The notes beneath the pieces are model-generated. The model was given only the letters and a program-made list of their open reading frames with translations, was not told the origin of the DNA and ran no database searches. The position numbers and the translations under genes were made by a program. Below, one piece after another: positions 35,641 to 49,094 of a stretch of DNA of 64,000 nucleotides (within the stretch, counting starts at the first letter, position 1; each line of letters begins with the position of its first letter). The stretch spans positions 98,203 to 162,202 of the forward strand of contig QANU01083749.1 in NCBI GenBank assembly GCA_003254905.1. Direction: 5' to 3'. Source of the DNA: Nissolia schottii (taxonomy: Eukaryota; Streptophyta; Magnoliopsida; Fabales; Fabaceae).

Positions 35641-37820
35641 TGTATTCTCAGGGAAGTTGATATAAACACCAGTAACTTATCTTACACTTGCTGCTTCTCT
35701 TCTGATGTTTTAAGGAGCTATCACATGCTTAAATCAAGCAGTAATTATCTTCGCCGAGATTGGTAGACACATCATGGCTGCAAAGTTTTCCAAGGTACTT
35801 TTCGTTTTTATGGACATTTCTAGTCCTTGATGAGATATGTCTTGGTTATATATTTAATATTTAATTTAATATAAATGGAACATCTTGAATGAGCATCACC
35901 TACATGCACTGTTTTCTGATGCCATTTGAGCTCAAAGCTTGTCATATCTCATATGTCTTCATTATTCTATTCTCCAATTCTCTGACAATTTTTTTTTTTT
36001 GTATTCATATACTGTTTACCTTAGCAGTCCGCCTCCCTTGTTAATGCATAGTGTGAATACTCTCATTTTTTTGAGATTCTAATAAGGAGATTAAATTCTT
36101 CAAAACTAATGAATACTTGCAGAGGAGCTAAATTTTTTCTTTCTGGATCTAGGAAATCGGCGAATTGTATGAACTTCTCAAAGATGTAGAGCATGCTAAA
36201 TCATATTTTGAGAAGGCTGCTGATTTTTATGAACTTGGGGATGCAACAACCTCTCTGATCCAGTGCAAATTAAAAGTTGCACAATTTTCTGCTCAACTTC
36301 AACAGTGAGTGTTATTCTTCCTGCCCGTTAATTCAATTTTTCAATAGTATGCTGGGAGTTATGCATGTTTAACTTCCTTTGTCCTGCTTATCTCTTGGAA
36401 TTGCATGTGAATGCTGTCCTTAAAATGGTAAAAGCTATCAACTAATTGCATTGGTATATACATGTCATTTAAAATTCCTTTGATTAAACTGCCCTATATG
36501 TAGCAGGGAATTTTTCTAATTGCTTAAATTTATAGATGAAGATGGATTTATAAGCATAAGAAATTGAACTATATTATTGATCTGCTTGATATTTACCAGA
36601 TATCAGAAGGCAATTAAGATTTATGAAGATGTTGCCCGGCAATCACTTAACAGTAACCTACTGAAATATGGAGTTAGAGGACATCTTCTTAATTCCGGCA
36701 TTTGCCAGCTTTGTCTAGGGGATAGTGTTGCAATTGCCAACTCCTTGGAGCACTATCAGGTTCATTTTAGTGTTTTCTTTTTTTTTATTATTTTTTTTAT
36801 ATTGAAACAATACATTAGACATACTTTTGACATATTTCTCTTTGATCATGTAGGACTTGGATCCAACATTCTCCAGAACTCGTGAATACAAATTTTTGGC
36901 TGTAAGTGGCATCTAGTATCTGCAATCTGTTTGTTCTGAAGAACTCCTCGTCCCCCTTAGTGCCAAATGAAAAATGATCATAGTGCTATTAGCTTTTGTT
37001 TGCTATTCTGCTCATATTATTTTCAGGATCATTTTTTACTTTTATTGATTGAAAGGTGTTGTCGAATTTCAGGATTTGGCTGCTTCAATTGATGAAGAAG
37101 ATGTTGCAAAGTTTACTGGAGCAGTCAAGGAGTTTGAGAGCGCGACCCCATTGGTATATTTCTATGTAAAGAAAGTTTGAATCTCTTCCTTTTTATGCCC
37201 TTCAACCTGAGTATTAGGAAAAGTAACATCACACGTCAATCTCTTCAACTTTTGTGGTAAATTATTAGAAAACCATCATCTTTTGTATTAACTGGTAGGA
37301 AGTATGATGAAGGGTTTTTACTTTTTAGTGTTTGATATGTTGCTGGATTAAATTTGTTAAAGCAATGTTGATAGATCTCTGTCCAATTTTGCTCTCTTTG
37401 GAGAAATCATGTACCATGAATTCATAACAAGCATTATTATTCTCATCTGTAGATCACAAATTGAGCCTTTTTTAATGCCTTTATCTGAATCAACCTTTTT
37501 TGTTATGTGACTTTTACAGTGTCAATTGGGTCCATATTTTTGTGAAGTTACTGCAGTACATGCCCCATTGCCATTTTAAATATCTCTCTATTCATCCATT
37601 TTATTGAATGGCCATTTTGCAATGTTTAAGAGGTGGAAAGCCAAAAATATGCTTTCAGTTTTATCTAGGGACACATTGGTCTCCTATCAAATTCTACACG
37701 CTTCGCAAGTTGCATGTGACCTTAATTGTTTCAATGTAGGAATCTTGGAAGTCAATCATTTTGTTGAGAGTAAAGGATGCTTTGAAAGCAAAAGAGATGG
37801 AAGACGGTGATTTGACATGA
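33746..37820 (+). CDS. Alpha-SNAP (alpha-soluble NSF attachment protein), nine exons
   Basis: Adaptor that binds SNARE bundles and recruits the ATPase NSF for disassembly after vesicle fusion. Coding exons: 33746-33899, 34558-34607, 34705-34777, 35715-35794, 36153-36304, 36600-36759, 36854-36901, 37073-37153, 37740-37820; all introns are GT/AG and phases agree, giving 292 residues (family about 290). Landmarks: [12 protein letters not shown] at the start, [65 protein letters not shown], and the C-terminal [11 protein letters not shown]. Two odd points: the usual membrane loop (G-W-G-L-F-G-S in the common isoform) reads [10 protein letters not shown], with three cysteines, and the last acidic pair before LT has become Gly-Asp. 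Start: first ATG after a TATA-poor leader, matching the family N-terminus. It may be one of several soybean alpha-SNAP paralogues; which one is not decided here. Confidence 0.93.
34828..35090 (+). repeat. 130-bp tandem duplication inside alpha-SNAP intron 3
   Basis: attgcatgcacaacttatt begins at 34828 and 34958; the similarity runs to about 35090, through the repeated ggcttggtttggtaatgctc end. Copies differ at under a tenth of positions. The insertion is in the intron between exons 3 and 4 and leaves splice sites untouched. Confidence 0.85.
35569..35639 (+). repeat. (CT)n(GT)n compound microsatellite
   Basis: About 15 CT units, atactgtt spacer, about 16 GT units, in intron 3 of the alpha-SNAP gene, about 75 bp before exon 4. 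Confidence 0.95.
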
Positions 37821-39179
37821 ATCAATCACAAATTTTAATTTTCTGCCAATGAAGTTACTTTCAACTTTGTAAATGCCAGTGGTAAGGATATAGTTTTTGT
37901 CATCGTTTATTGGCCCCTTTTTTTTTATTGTTTTTCTTTGTTATTTGAAGCAGAAGTTTATCCATGCTTCAGGTTTGTCTGTATATATGCAGAAATTGAC
38001 AAAAGGTTTCTTCCAAACCTTTATACGCTGAGTATGATTACCATGATCAGTCTTCTGAATTATTAGTAATGATAATATAGGCCCGAATTTATCATGTACC
38101 CTAGACATGGCATGATGTCATCCATAGAAAACTCTCTTATAATTATAAAAATACATGGATATTATAACAATCATTGGTTGATATGTTGTCATGTTTAGGG
38201 TTCACGGTAAACCTGAGTCTATATTATTGTTACTCATGAGCTATTGCCCCATTGGCTGTTATTTTTTGCATTATGCTGTGTTGGAATGTGTTTAAGAAAT
38301 TTTATCAAGTGCTTTCTAAGAATACTGGATGCCACTATCTATTTGCTATGCCAGAAAATCATGTGTCCTTTGGTGGCCTCTGTCTTAGACTATTATAATC
38401 ATTGAAAACTTGGGAAAGAATAAATGATATATGTGTGGTACATTATAATTCAAGTAGGTCTGATGAACAATTCTATTGGGCAACAATTTAAACTAAAGTA
38501 AAATGCAATAATCATTTATGTTAACAAAACTAGTAACCAATCAACTTCTAATTTTGATCAATCGTTAGTACCAGTTGAAATCTTCCTTGGCCTTGTACGA
38601 AGTTGTTGGAATGTGCTCGAGATTGATGAAAAATCACAGGTATTTTTCGAATTTACCTTAATCAACTATATAGAGTTTTGCATAATGAATTATTAGAAAG
38701 TTAAATTACAACTAGCGGTGTCAAATTTTGAAAATGAAAGAGAATAAGCAGTGAAATAGTTAATAATTTTAAAATAATTAAAAATTGAAAAAAAAAAAGG
38801 TTTTTAAACTAATAAAAAAAAGTACCACATGATATCTACTCTTTGAAGGGTAATTTTGAAAATTTAGAAGTTGGATGCGAAAGGAAGTATTCCTTTTATA
38901 CCTGTAATAAATTATTATCATTAAGTTTCAAATATTATAATCCAATATCTATGACATTTAGACTGTGTTTAGTAATAAAGACAAGACAAATGATAGAAAT
39001 AGAAAATAATTGTCCCTTCAGGTTCTAACTATGCGTCCTCGTACACAAATTTTATGTACCATTTCTCCCAATTTCAGTAAAATACAAAATATACATGAAC
39101 TTTATATCCTTTTTGTGTCTCTTTGTTCTGTCCCTAGTTTCAAATACAACTTTATAGATTAACATTGTCATAATTGTCT
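37821..39179. other. Alpha-SNAP 3' flank and spacer
   Basis: The 3' untranslated region probably lies in 37821 to about 38100; no unambiguous polyadenylation signal decides the end. Beyond that is AT-rich sequence with no gene seen. Confidence 0.45.
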
Positions 39180-40778
39180 ATGACAAAACAGTTAGAATAG
39201 TGTTACCTCCCGTGGTTTATGAACTCTAGTTGCAGGGTGAGAGATTTCGGACTCTGATTGGCTCTTTGGAATTTTGGGTTAGTGTCAGGGGGTACCTGCA
39301 AAAGCAATCTAATGTCTAAGTAAGGATCTATCTCCGGTTGACGAATTAGGGTTGAATTATATGTTACCTATGGGTAGTGTTGAGTTATCCTTTTATACTT
39401 CGGGTTGCGTGATTTGCACGTCATGAACCGTGGGATAGTTGGTTTAGCGTATTTCGGAGATCTCGCAACGTTTGTTAAGCGGATCATAGGATTTTTGCAT
39501 AACGGTTGGGGGTAGTTAGCCCTTATTTGTTATCTCCATGTGCTTTTAAAGTTCGCAATGGATTATCCGTATCCTTATGAGCCAATTCGGACCCATACTG
39601 GACCGAGGCCAGGTAGTGAAGCCAGTTTCGGAGGCGGCCCAATGGACTTGAAAATTATTCTGTAACAATAATAAATAAAATTACACTGGTAAGAAGTATG
39701 TAAAATAAAATCGTAGTAAGACATTTTTGAGTCAACGCAACTTGTTCCCCGCACTATTGGAAGCTAGCTTTTGTCTACGGAACGTTCCATAATTTGGCAA
39801 TTTATGGACAGCAAAGAAGACAAAATCAAATGCCCATGCAATCAAAGCCATTGTGGACAATATGCTAAATCCAACGAAGTCTTCTTAAATTATTTATTGA
39901 TCCCTTCCACCAAGAGACAATCATTAACATGTTTCGAACAATATTGTTTTTTTTTTTCGGGTACAATATTATTGGTTTTTCTATTGTACTGCTTCATGCT
40001 TCAATCCATCATCTTCGATCATTTGTAATACGACCATCATCGAATAATAGGTGATGTTTTGTATTGTGCACACTGCACAGTTTATAGTATTTTATTAACA
40101 ATAATTTAAAAATCATATCAATTAATGATAACTACTTATTACTGAAAAAATGACCTTATTTTATGAAAAAGATACACAAATGACGTAAAAGCTAGCAATT
40201 TGTAAATAATAATAAAAAAAGCTAAAAAAGTTCTATATCTACACCAACAAAGAGAAAGTTACATGTTTTGGATTATAAAAGAAAGTAAAAAAGGAATAAG
40301 AAAATATTTAATCATGAGATGGCTCAAGCAATTGGCCGGTTCATTCACATCTAACAATACTTTAGATGGTTAATAATTTGCAAAATGGCAACAGAAACGA
40401 GAAATCATCGATATATGAAATGGTCTAGTGGAGGAAATATTATATATTGTTGACTACTATGTTATATTAGGCTTACCTAGTTGTCTCATTTTCTTATAGT
40501 AATTAATTTAGAGTTTAATTTTTATCTATTGACGGTGTAAACAAATTTTTTCCATTATCAACTAATCAATTTTTCTCTTATTAACACAAATAGTAAAAAA
40601 ATTTCTCTTACTCATTTAAAAGTCATGCATATGGAAAGATTTGATTAGATGACAATATAAAAGATTTCACTTAGAAATGTCTATTTATAGCAACTTTAGA
40701 TTTTAGATTTACACAAGTGATGTATTTATACCAATTAATAGCAATTAAATACGTAGCAGAAAGCTAAAGTTATGTAGC
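39180..40778 (+). repeat. Duplicated block A (left copy)
   Basis: Directly repeated at 59367-60913 with high identity. The first ~490 bp (39187-39672) starts gaatagtgttacctcccg and ends ttctgtaac; it has the texture of an LTR (ggggtacctgcaaaagcaat). It could be a solo LTR, but its ends are not clean. The rest is AT-rich. Contains an 85-codon frame at 39771-40028, listed separately. Confidence 0.75.
39771..40028 (+). other. Small open frame conserved in both A blocks
   Basis: Shares about 58 codons with the frame at 59924-60163 (MSTE-SIIWQFMDSKEDKIK, CGQYAKSNEVF, IPSTKRQSLTCFE), with 6 differences, most of them non-synonymous. After CFE both run into T tracts and diverge. No family recognised. 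Conservation may just reflect recent duplication of the DNA block. Confidence 0.25.
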
Positions 40779-40910
40779 AATTTTACCGTTTTTACATGCT
40801 AGAAATGCAAAACTCACTGCAACTGATAGTAATTTCTTCTACTGGAGTGGTATGAATGGAAATGCAACAATTCCAGAAATATGACTAATCATACCCAAAT
40901 TTATGAATAA

Positions 40911-41082
40911 AGAATATATTTTCAATGACTTTATACAAGTCTTGAATTGATTGGTACTGCTGCTTTTTTTTGTTAAGTGTAAAATTGTGTGAAAAACACA
41001 AGGCTTGAGGTTTAAGGCTTTATGTATTATTATTCAAATCTCCATGTTATGTAACCTCAGAAAATGCAATATTAATTAATAG
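40911..41082 (+). repeat. Duplicated block E (left copy)
   Basis: Repeated at 56515-56695 (tttatgaataaagaatatat through agaaaatgcaatattaat). Joined directly to block C at a shared aatag. Confidence 0.8.
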
Positions 41083-42575
41083 TCTCTTTCAAGATAATTG
41101 TCGGAGGACGATTTTTAACCTAATTAATATACCTCTAAATGAAGGGATGCAAGAGAAGTATTTTTATTATTCTTGTATCTCTACATTTTTTGCCCCAGAA
41201 CGCTTCTAAACACTATGATATGGACTATTACTTATTTACTAGATATGTGCGTAGATAATGGGTCCATACTTTTTTTAAGACTTAAATATGTTTTGGTTCC
41301 TAATAAATTTTTGAGACCTTAATTTTTTTTTGGCCTAAACATGTAAGAAATTACATTGTGTAGTCCATTCAATTAATACATGGCTAATGAAGTGTCACGT
41401 TAAGGTTGCTATGAAGCAAAATAAACTCATTCGATCTATAATTTGATTGATAACTCATTATATGGCCTAAATTTAATTCCAAATCTTGACTCACCCATAA
41501 TTAAGAGGAAAATTAAAACACATCACTTAGAAGTCTTCGCTGAAGCATCTGATTATACCACAAAAAAATTAGTCTCTTACATGTTAGGTGAGATACTATG
41601 AGAAAAAATAAAGAGAAAAATAAAAAAAGAAAAAAGGGCAAAAATCCAAAGATGCATCTTAGACTTTGTGTCCTATAATTGATGTCCTTAATTTAGTCAT
41701 TTTTGTTTCTGTTAGCTTGACTTAACCTTCAACATCAGGGTCAATAATGGATTGAAGACTTCTACGCAATGGAAGATCTTTTAGTGTTTCATTGAAGACT
41801 TGTACGCATTAGTGAAATTTTTTTAATTTTTTTATATATAATTGTAACTAATATTCTCCTTGCCAAATATCTAGCCCAATGCAGACTTCTTTCTTCTTCT
41901 TTAATGAAAGGGAAAGCCTAATCAATATTTTTTGGCCACGACATCACCTAATCCCTCTTCGAGGTTCTGAAATCATCGAAATATGTATGTTTTTTCAACA
42001 AAATATTTTTCATACACATCACCAAAAATAAAACCGTTAACTAAATGCTTTAGAAACCCAACCATTTACCAACTGTGTTGAGTTTTGTTGGGCCAATCAT
42101 ATTGTCGAAATTGTTGCAAGGTTACTACATGCATGCTTTTATTAGTACGAGTAAATTGATATTATTAGACATTTTTTAAGAATTGAAAATAAATAATCAA
42201 TGAATATAGCTCATTTATAATTAGGTGTCAGCTTACGTGATACAAGAATGGTGGTCATTACATATATTCATAAATTCTCTTGCAACTAAACGAATCTATA
42301 TTCCACAATGCATAACACTGCTTATAAGATCCACTTACATAACCCTAAATGCTAAAGAGAAATGCTTTGTGTATACTTAAATTGCATGCGCCCGTACATA
42401 CACCCTCTAATTATACTCAATTAATGATCATTATACGTATAGCGTACAGTTTCTAAAATTATAAACAACACGCCCCCAATCTCGAACTCATTTCCGTCAT
42501 CGTTTCCCGTTATCGTCATCCCCCCTATCCTCGTTCTATCACTTTTATCTTCGTCATCCTCTCATCCTTTCATCA
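41079..42575 (+). repeat. Duplicated block C (left copy)
   Basis: Directly repeated at 53820-55370 with few differences (tctctttcaag through ctcgttctatcac). It contains the sequence seen upstream of the receptor-like protein gene: 41640-41800 and 42120-42190 are alike 48376-48560 and 48650-48750. It is therefore duplicated promoter-side DNA of the receptor-like protein cluster, without a coding part. Confidence 0.8.
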
Positions 42576-43384
42576 TTATAGAAGACACAAACAAGATGTG
42601 AATTGGAGTGGAAGATGTTCAAGTCCTTAAACATGTGATCATGAATACTTAAGTACAAAGAAATTGGAATTTTTGGCGGTTCATTTTTTTTAATTGCCGC
42701 TAAAGGTAAATCGCGATAGTTCTATAACCACCACTAATCACCTATTTTCTGATAATGCTTAGCTTCATATCATGGAATGAAAAGTATATAAAAATAAAAT
42801 TCACACCGTTTAAAAGAATCTTCACTTATGTGTCTCTGGACCAAGACAAACTAGAAAAAGAAGAAGTGACGAATAGAAAAACTTAAAAAAGCCAAAGGTT
42901 GAATCTTGGACTAGGAAGCACGTATAGACCTTTCAAACTCTCGTGTCCCTGTGTCTATCACCCTACGAACACTGATACACAAACACATTCTTCTAACACA
43001 CGTGTCACATATGTCAGAAAGTGTTCAAATAAAAAAGTTCATGATTAGCCCTGTCTTAGCTATAGTTGAAAGTTTTTGAGTCGTGTTCATATCGTGTCCG
43101 AGTGAAAAATATTTTAAATACTAAATAATTTATAATAATATGGACCCTTAAAAAATTAGCAAATATTGACACATGAAAATATCTTAAATGTTCCATATAT
43201 TTTGAACGGAGTTTGGAAAGTATTAAAAAATAGTAGTTTGATATCAATGAAAAAATTAGGCTATTATTATTACTATTATTTAATTTTATACATATATACA
43301 CCGCGTCTGTGTCCTATAAAATTTTAAATTAGTTTGTTGTCGTATCGCGTGCCGTATCACATGTCCGTATTAGTGCCGGTGCTT
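42576..43384. other. Spacer, no gene seen
   Basis: AT-rich. Around 42675-42735 ttggcggttcat and aattgccgctaaag recall CACTA-type subterminal motifs, but no terminus is visible. Confidence 0.4.
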
Positions 43385-43700
43385 CTTAAATTTTAGCCTT
43401 TGTATTCCATAATTGATGTCCTTGATTTAGTCATTTTTGTTTTCGTTAGCTTGACTTAAACTTGTAACATCACTTGACTTAACCTTTAACGTCAAGTCCA
43501 TATTGGATCAAAGATTTTTACACATGTATTGGAAGATTTTTATTTTTTATTTGTAAATACCATGTTCCTTGCCAAATCTCAATGCAGTTTTCTTTCTTCT
43601 TTTTAAATGAACAAGGTGGACGTATGCTTGTTGCAGAACAAGTAAATCAATATTATTAGACGTGTTAAAATGGTATTATCAGACAATATTTTAAGAATTG
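43385..43700 (+). repeat. Receptor-like protein upstream-region relic
   Basis: Similar to 48400-48750: ttccataattgatgtcctt, gttagcttgactt, tgtaacatcactt, then the segment ending aagaattgaaaataaa. No receptor coding sequence follows. Confidence 0.6.
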
Positions 43701-43959
43701 AAAATAAACCAATGAAGACAATTCATTATCTAAAAGAGTTTAATTATAATGTATTATCACTATCTTTTACATAGACATCCATATTTTTAGTAAAAGTAGT
43801 TTATTCTCACTTTCATTAACTCATATATCAACTATTTTTTTTACTGACATGCCAAAATATAATTAGACGTTTGTGTAAAAGTATTTTACATTAACAATAT
43901 ATCACAATTAAACTCTAACTAATAAAATTTACTTTGTGATATACTCTTACATTGACCTC

Positions 43960-44345
43960 TCGTAGGCATGTCCTTGTTTGTTCAAAATTGTATCCATTTA
44001 TTTACTATTGTAATAGTAAGTCTCATAAACTTTTTAACTTGTTATTGTAATAGTAAGCCTTAGAATCTTTTAAGTGATGAACATGTTCTTGTTATTCTTT
44101 CAAGGACAGAGTTTTTTTATACAGAATATTGAAATCATTTTACACACTTATGGTCAGATACGTGGGTTTCGTTACATTGGATTTCTTATAATAAAATTGG
44201 AGATATACTTTTACGCCAAATCTGATTCTAGAAAAGAAAACACATAATGTAGAATATGGAATAAATACCTCCTCTGTTTTTTGTTTTCAGTTGACGACAA
44301 TAGGTTAAAAATAACCTTCAATTAACTTCCCTTGTATATATAAAC
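43960..44345 (+). pseudogene. Receptor-like protein 3' end relic 1
   Basis: Matches the 3' untranslated region of the intact gene (52165-52530): tccttgtttgttcaaaattg, actattgtaatagtaagtct, a repeated tattgtaatagtaagcc, aaggacagagtt and aaataaccttcaatt. No coding sequence remains upstream. It marks a lost gene copy. Confidence 0.65.
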
Positions 44346-45363
44346 ATGGGTTGTTGATTTAACCATGTGTAGCCATGAACTTGAGAATTCTATGCAATGG
44401 AGAAAATCCTCAACTTTTAGATAATGAATCTTTTTATATTATTTTTTATATGATCTTATCATATGATTTATCACCACTAATTTTGTTTATTGTTCATAAC
44501 ATTTATGAATTTCACATTCTCAAATAATGATGACACATGACACATGACACATGACAAAATATTATGGAAAATCACAAGAGAATCAATCCCTAATTTTCTA
44601 ACCGTTCTCATCGATAATAATAAAATCAAAATTAAATGCAATGTAACGATAAATAATTAATGCACATTTTTTTTTTTACAAAGTTAATATACATTTTCTT
44701 TCCTGTATTAATTCACTACTAATTATTAATTAACATCCGTTATCGATGTTTAAAATTTTAACTTCGGGAAATCTTTTTGATATAGTTTTCACAGATGCAA
44801 AAAATATCTACTTAGTTCAAAGATTTCCTTATTGAACACTATTTGATCATATATTACAGCATGATATATCTTGAATTTATCGTGATGAATAACAATGATG
44901 AATGATTAAGTTTAAGACCTGCTTCATTAAGTTTAATGGGACACATGACAAAATTTTAGATATTATGGAGTACAGAAATAAACCGCACAATTTTTTAAGA
45001 TAATCACTATACATTTAAAACAAGCACTTTTGTTAGTGTGTACACACAGTCCCGAACACATAATAACTTTTTTATAAGATACTTTTCATATAAAAAAAAT
45101 AAGCCCTTTTTATATGAAATTCATTTTAATTAAGAACTTAATTAAATTGTTTAGTGTGTGTTTGGTAACTTGTCAAAATAAATTTTATTTTGTAAATAAG
45201 TTGTTTTGCTAAAATGGATGATGTTTAGTAAAAAAAGACAATATTAAGTAAAAGCTTTAGTCCCAAAATTTAATTGTTATGACTCATGAATAATCTCCAT
45301 CTTCCACCGCATCTCATGGGGATACATGACTCATGACTCATGAATGACTCATACATACATACA

Positions 45364-45424
<61 letters not shown>

Positions 45425-46669
45425 TATTTTTTACTTTTTTTGCACACCACCGGATACATGTGTAGATAATGTGCCTTGGCCATTTTTCTTTAAATAATGG
45501 TCCAAGCTTTTTCCATAGATTATGCTAGATATATAAAAAACATCAACAACAGGGACGGACCAAGAAAAATATGAAGCAGGGCTAATAAAAAAATAATATC
45601 ATCAAATAAACAATATAATATTTATCAAAAGAAAATATTGATATTACAAAAACCAACATCAAAATTAAACACGGCGCTTTTCAAATCATAAAACTCATCA
45701 ATAATAGGCTCTATCAAATTTTCCAGTGAATCCTACTCTCAATATAAGTTAGAATACAGTTAACAAAAAATTCATTCTCCGTCTTATTTCTCAATCTGTC
45801 CTCCATTTTAAATGTATACATACATGTGTTATGAATTTACCTATTTTAATTATATCAATAACTAAAAGTTAACTACATATATATACTATTGAAAAAAGCC
45901 CGTCTTTGCCAACAACATATGAATTTGAGTAAAAGAGGTTTGACTTAAATATGTGGTCATGAATATTTTGATCTTAAAATTTATGTGTATGAAATAATTT
46001 TTTAAAAAAATCACACTATTTAAAAGAGTCTTCACGTAAGCCTATGATCGTACCACAAAATATATTGACTCTTAATATTATATAATATAAATAAATTATT
46101 TTATATCTATTTTAGTAATTTATCATACAAAAATATTTTTTTTACATAATCCAAAAAAATTATTATAAATCACTTTTTAATTAAAATATCAAAATGTAAA
46201 TAGATTATCACATAATCGATTATATAAAAAAAAAGATTGCTAAAATAAGTAATTATTAAAATAAATGTAATTTTATAATTTTCTCAAACACAACCTCAAA
46301 CCCACCCTAATTGTCATGAGTTGAATGATTTTTCCATAAACCTCCACATGTTTGGAATTCTTGATGTGAATGGTCCACCTCTAATAGATAATTTTCATGT
46401 GTAGATAATATGCCTGGGCTTTTTTTAAATAATGGTCAAGCTTTTTAAATAGGTATATAGAAAACACCAACAAAATATGAATTGGAGTAGAAGAGACACC
46501 TGATCATAAACATGTGATTTAAAAAAAAAAAAATCACACCGTTTAAAAGAGTCTTCCCTTAATTGAACGGAAAGCTAATCATATTGTTGAATTGAAATTA
46601 TTATAAGGTGCAAGCATATACTCTTTCTTCAAAAAATAAAAATAAAATTGGTTGCTGAAATTACTCTTT
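44346..46669. other. Spacer, no gene seen
   Basis: AT-rich. Includes the (CATA)n/(TA)n microsatellite at 45348-45421 and a stretch at 46318-46400 similar to 47340-47420 and 48015-48105 (gagttgaatgatt... tggaatt), which is part of the local receptor cluster duplication. Confidence 0.5.
45348..45421. repeat. (CATA)n(TA)n compound microsatellite
   Basis: About 11 catacata units followed by about 14 TA units; preceded by a short tgactca(t) repeat (45325-45350). Confidence 0.95.
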
Positions 46670-46990
46670 TTAGCATATAATCATGGAGGTATGTCTATAT
46701 ATTTTCGTTTCCTTGATGATATGTGGTACAAATCCTATTGGTGGTGACTCTATATTTGCGATGTTATTGTTATTGTTATTTTGTGTTAGGGAAAATAAAA
46801 CCAAACATGTACATGTACTTGTTTGTTTAGAATTGCATCCAATTACTATTGTAATAATAAGGCTCATGAACTTTTAAGCGGCGATTTTGGTCTGTTGTTA
46901 TTGTAATAGTAAGCAGTAGCAACTCTGTTCTTGCAGGGACAAAATTTTTATATAGATACTGAGGTATTGAAATTGTTCTACACATGTGAA
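46670..46990 (+). pseudogene. Receptor-like protein 3' end relic 2
   Basis: 46683-46750 matches the last codons and stop of the intact gene at 52033-52100 (tcatggaggtatg, ttcgtttcc/t-ttgatga, atgtggtacaaa, ggtggtga). It is followed by the same 3' untranslated sequence (attactattgtaat, gttcttgc-gggacaaa). An open frame 46683-46877 is a chance reading of this relic. The rest of the gene is absent. Confidence 0.75.
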
Positions 46991-49040
46991 TGTGAATGTG
47001 AGTTGGATTGGCATACGTGATACAAGAGTGAAGAGTGAAATCAAGATTGCATCATATGTATTGTTAAACATTGTGGGTGAGCAGGGCTAAAGGGATATGA
47101 AAAATGCAACAATCGAAAAATAATTCATAGAATATTATTAATGAATGTTCTTTGTACAATGAGATGACATTCTATTTATAAGTCATAAGTAGAATCAAAA
47201 AATAAAGGCAGAATCAAACTAAATAAAGTTAAATCAAATTCAAAATAAATTCAAGATATTATTTGATTATAATATATTCTAACATGTATATTAGTATATA
47301 TGTCTCCTTAATTTCCTATTAATATGTCAAGATCAATGAGTTGAATGATTCAATTCCACAAATTAATGGATCTCCATATCTTCCAACGTATTTGGAATTA
47401 TTGGTATTGTGAACGGTGTCTGCATCTAAGGGATAATGACTATTCCTTACCGTATACAACCATAATAGGAATCAACCCACACAAGTCTTCTGACTTGTTT
47501 GTGAGTATGGAACGGGTAGTCATACTCATTTTCTTTTTCCTTTTTTTCCCATGTTTCCTTCTAATAGAATATTACTATCAAATAATTGGAGCAACAAGAT
47601 TAAAAACAGAAAAGAATAATATGGAAGATTTAAATATTGAACATTTTAATGAATTTCCAATAAATATAATTTGATTTTGTTGTCTTTTCAGATAAGTTGT
47701 ACCTGAAATATTTTGAATTTAAATTTTATGATTGTTATTTTTTTAAAGATTACTTAATTATTCTTGGTTTAAAAAATTATTCCCCGTGTAAGAAGATCAT
47801 AGTCCAAAAAAAAAATAAAAAAAGAAGATACAACGATATATTTACAATATAACCTATATATTGTGTACATTAAGATAATTTTACATACACTATCACTTTA
47901 GTTATGCCAATTTTTTTTACCTAAAAAACCCTTAATAAAAAAGGGCTTACTTTGTAAGAAACTCATTTTATATAAGGACTTAATTAAATGTTAACCAAAG
48001 GTAGCCTAATTGTCATGAGTTGAATGATTCTTCCATAAATTAATCTCGATCTTTTAACGTATCTCAAGGGGGTTTGGGCTTTGGAATTCTTCATGTGAAT
48101 AGTCCACACTATATTCTTCATTAATATATATGAGAGAAAGTGATTTGAGATTCAAGTATATCTTGAGCATGAATGTATGAAAAAAGTTTGAGTTCTTTAA
48201 ATATGTGATGATAAATACTGTAATATCAAAATTCATGTGTATGAATTCAAATAAAATAAAAAATCACCCTGTTAAAAAGAGTCTTTATTTAAGTGTATTG
48301 TTATCACAAAAAATTAGTCTATTCCCCACCGTGTAAGAGATATTATGAGAAAAAGAATGGAAGAGTAGAAAAAGGGTCAAAATCCAAAGTTGATTAATCT
48401 TAGACTATGTATTCCATAATTGATGTCTTTGATTTAATTATTTTTGTTTTTGTTAGCTTGACTTCAACTTGTAACATCACTTGGTTAACCTTCAACATCG
48501 TCGATAATTTATTGAAGCCTCATACACTAGCTATTGGAAGATTTTTATATACATTTATTTTTTTACTTGTAAGTATCATTTTCCTTGCCAGATGCTAGGC
48601 TCTATGAAGCATATTCTTTCTTTTTTTTTCATTTTTTTTAAAAAATGAACAAGGTGCATGCATGCGTTTTGCAGTACAAGTATTATTAGACACGTAAAAA
48701 AATATATTATTAGACAAATTTTTAAGAATTGAAAATAAATCAAGGAAGTACAGTTCATTTACTAAAAAGGTGAGAGAAAATAAATATAAGATGTGTTTGT
48801 TTAAGCTTAAATTAAGTGCCTTTGCGATATACTCTTTTTTCAAAAAGAAAAAGAAAATTGTTTGCTGAAATAAAAAAGGCACTTTTTGTTTTTCTTAACT
48901 AAAAAAGGCACTTTTTGTTATAAAATAAAATAGCTCAAACAATAAAATACTAAAAGTGAAAAGGAAAAGAAAGTTATGATACACGTGATGCACTCACGCA
49001 AATTACTGTAATATAGAGCAATATTCGAATATGGCATCGT
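46991..49040. other. Spacer and upstream region of the receptor-like protein gene
   Basis: No coding sequence seen. 47340-47480, 48015-48105, 48376-48560 and 48650-48760 belong to sequence families repeated at 41640, 43385, 46318 and 54405. Their order suggests at least four duplications of the promoter side of this gene. Confidence 0.5.
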
Positions 49041-49050
49041 TATAAATAGG
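49041..49050 (+). promoter_or_regulatory. TATA box of the receptor-like protein gene
   Basis: tataaatagg, 45-54 bp before the start codon, so the predicted leader is very short (about 20-25 nt). Confidence 0.7.
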
Positions 49051-49094
49051 AGAAAGGGAAGCAGTGAAAGGTATATTAATTAGTTGTTGGGAAG

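Noticed and set aside
35313..35766. Plus frames with long Ser-Leu and Cys-Val runs
   Set aside because: They translate the (CT)n(GT)n microsatellite in the alpha-SNAP intron.
46683..46877. 64-codon frame starting at the relic of the receptor-like protein end
   Set aside because: It is in another frame than the conserved C-terminal codons and is a by-product of the relic.
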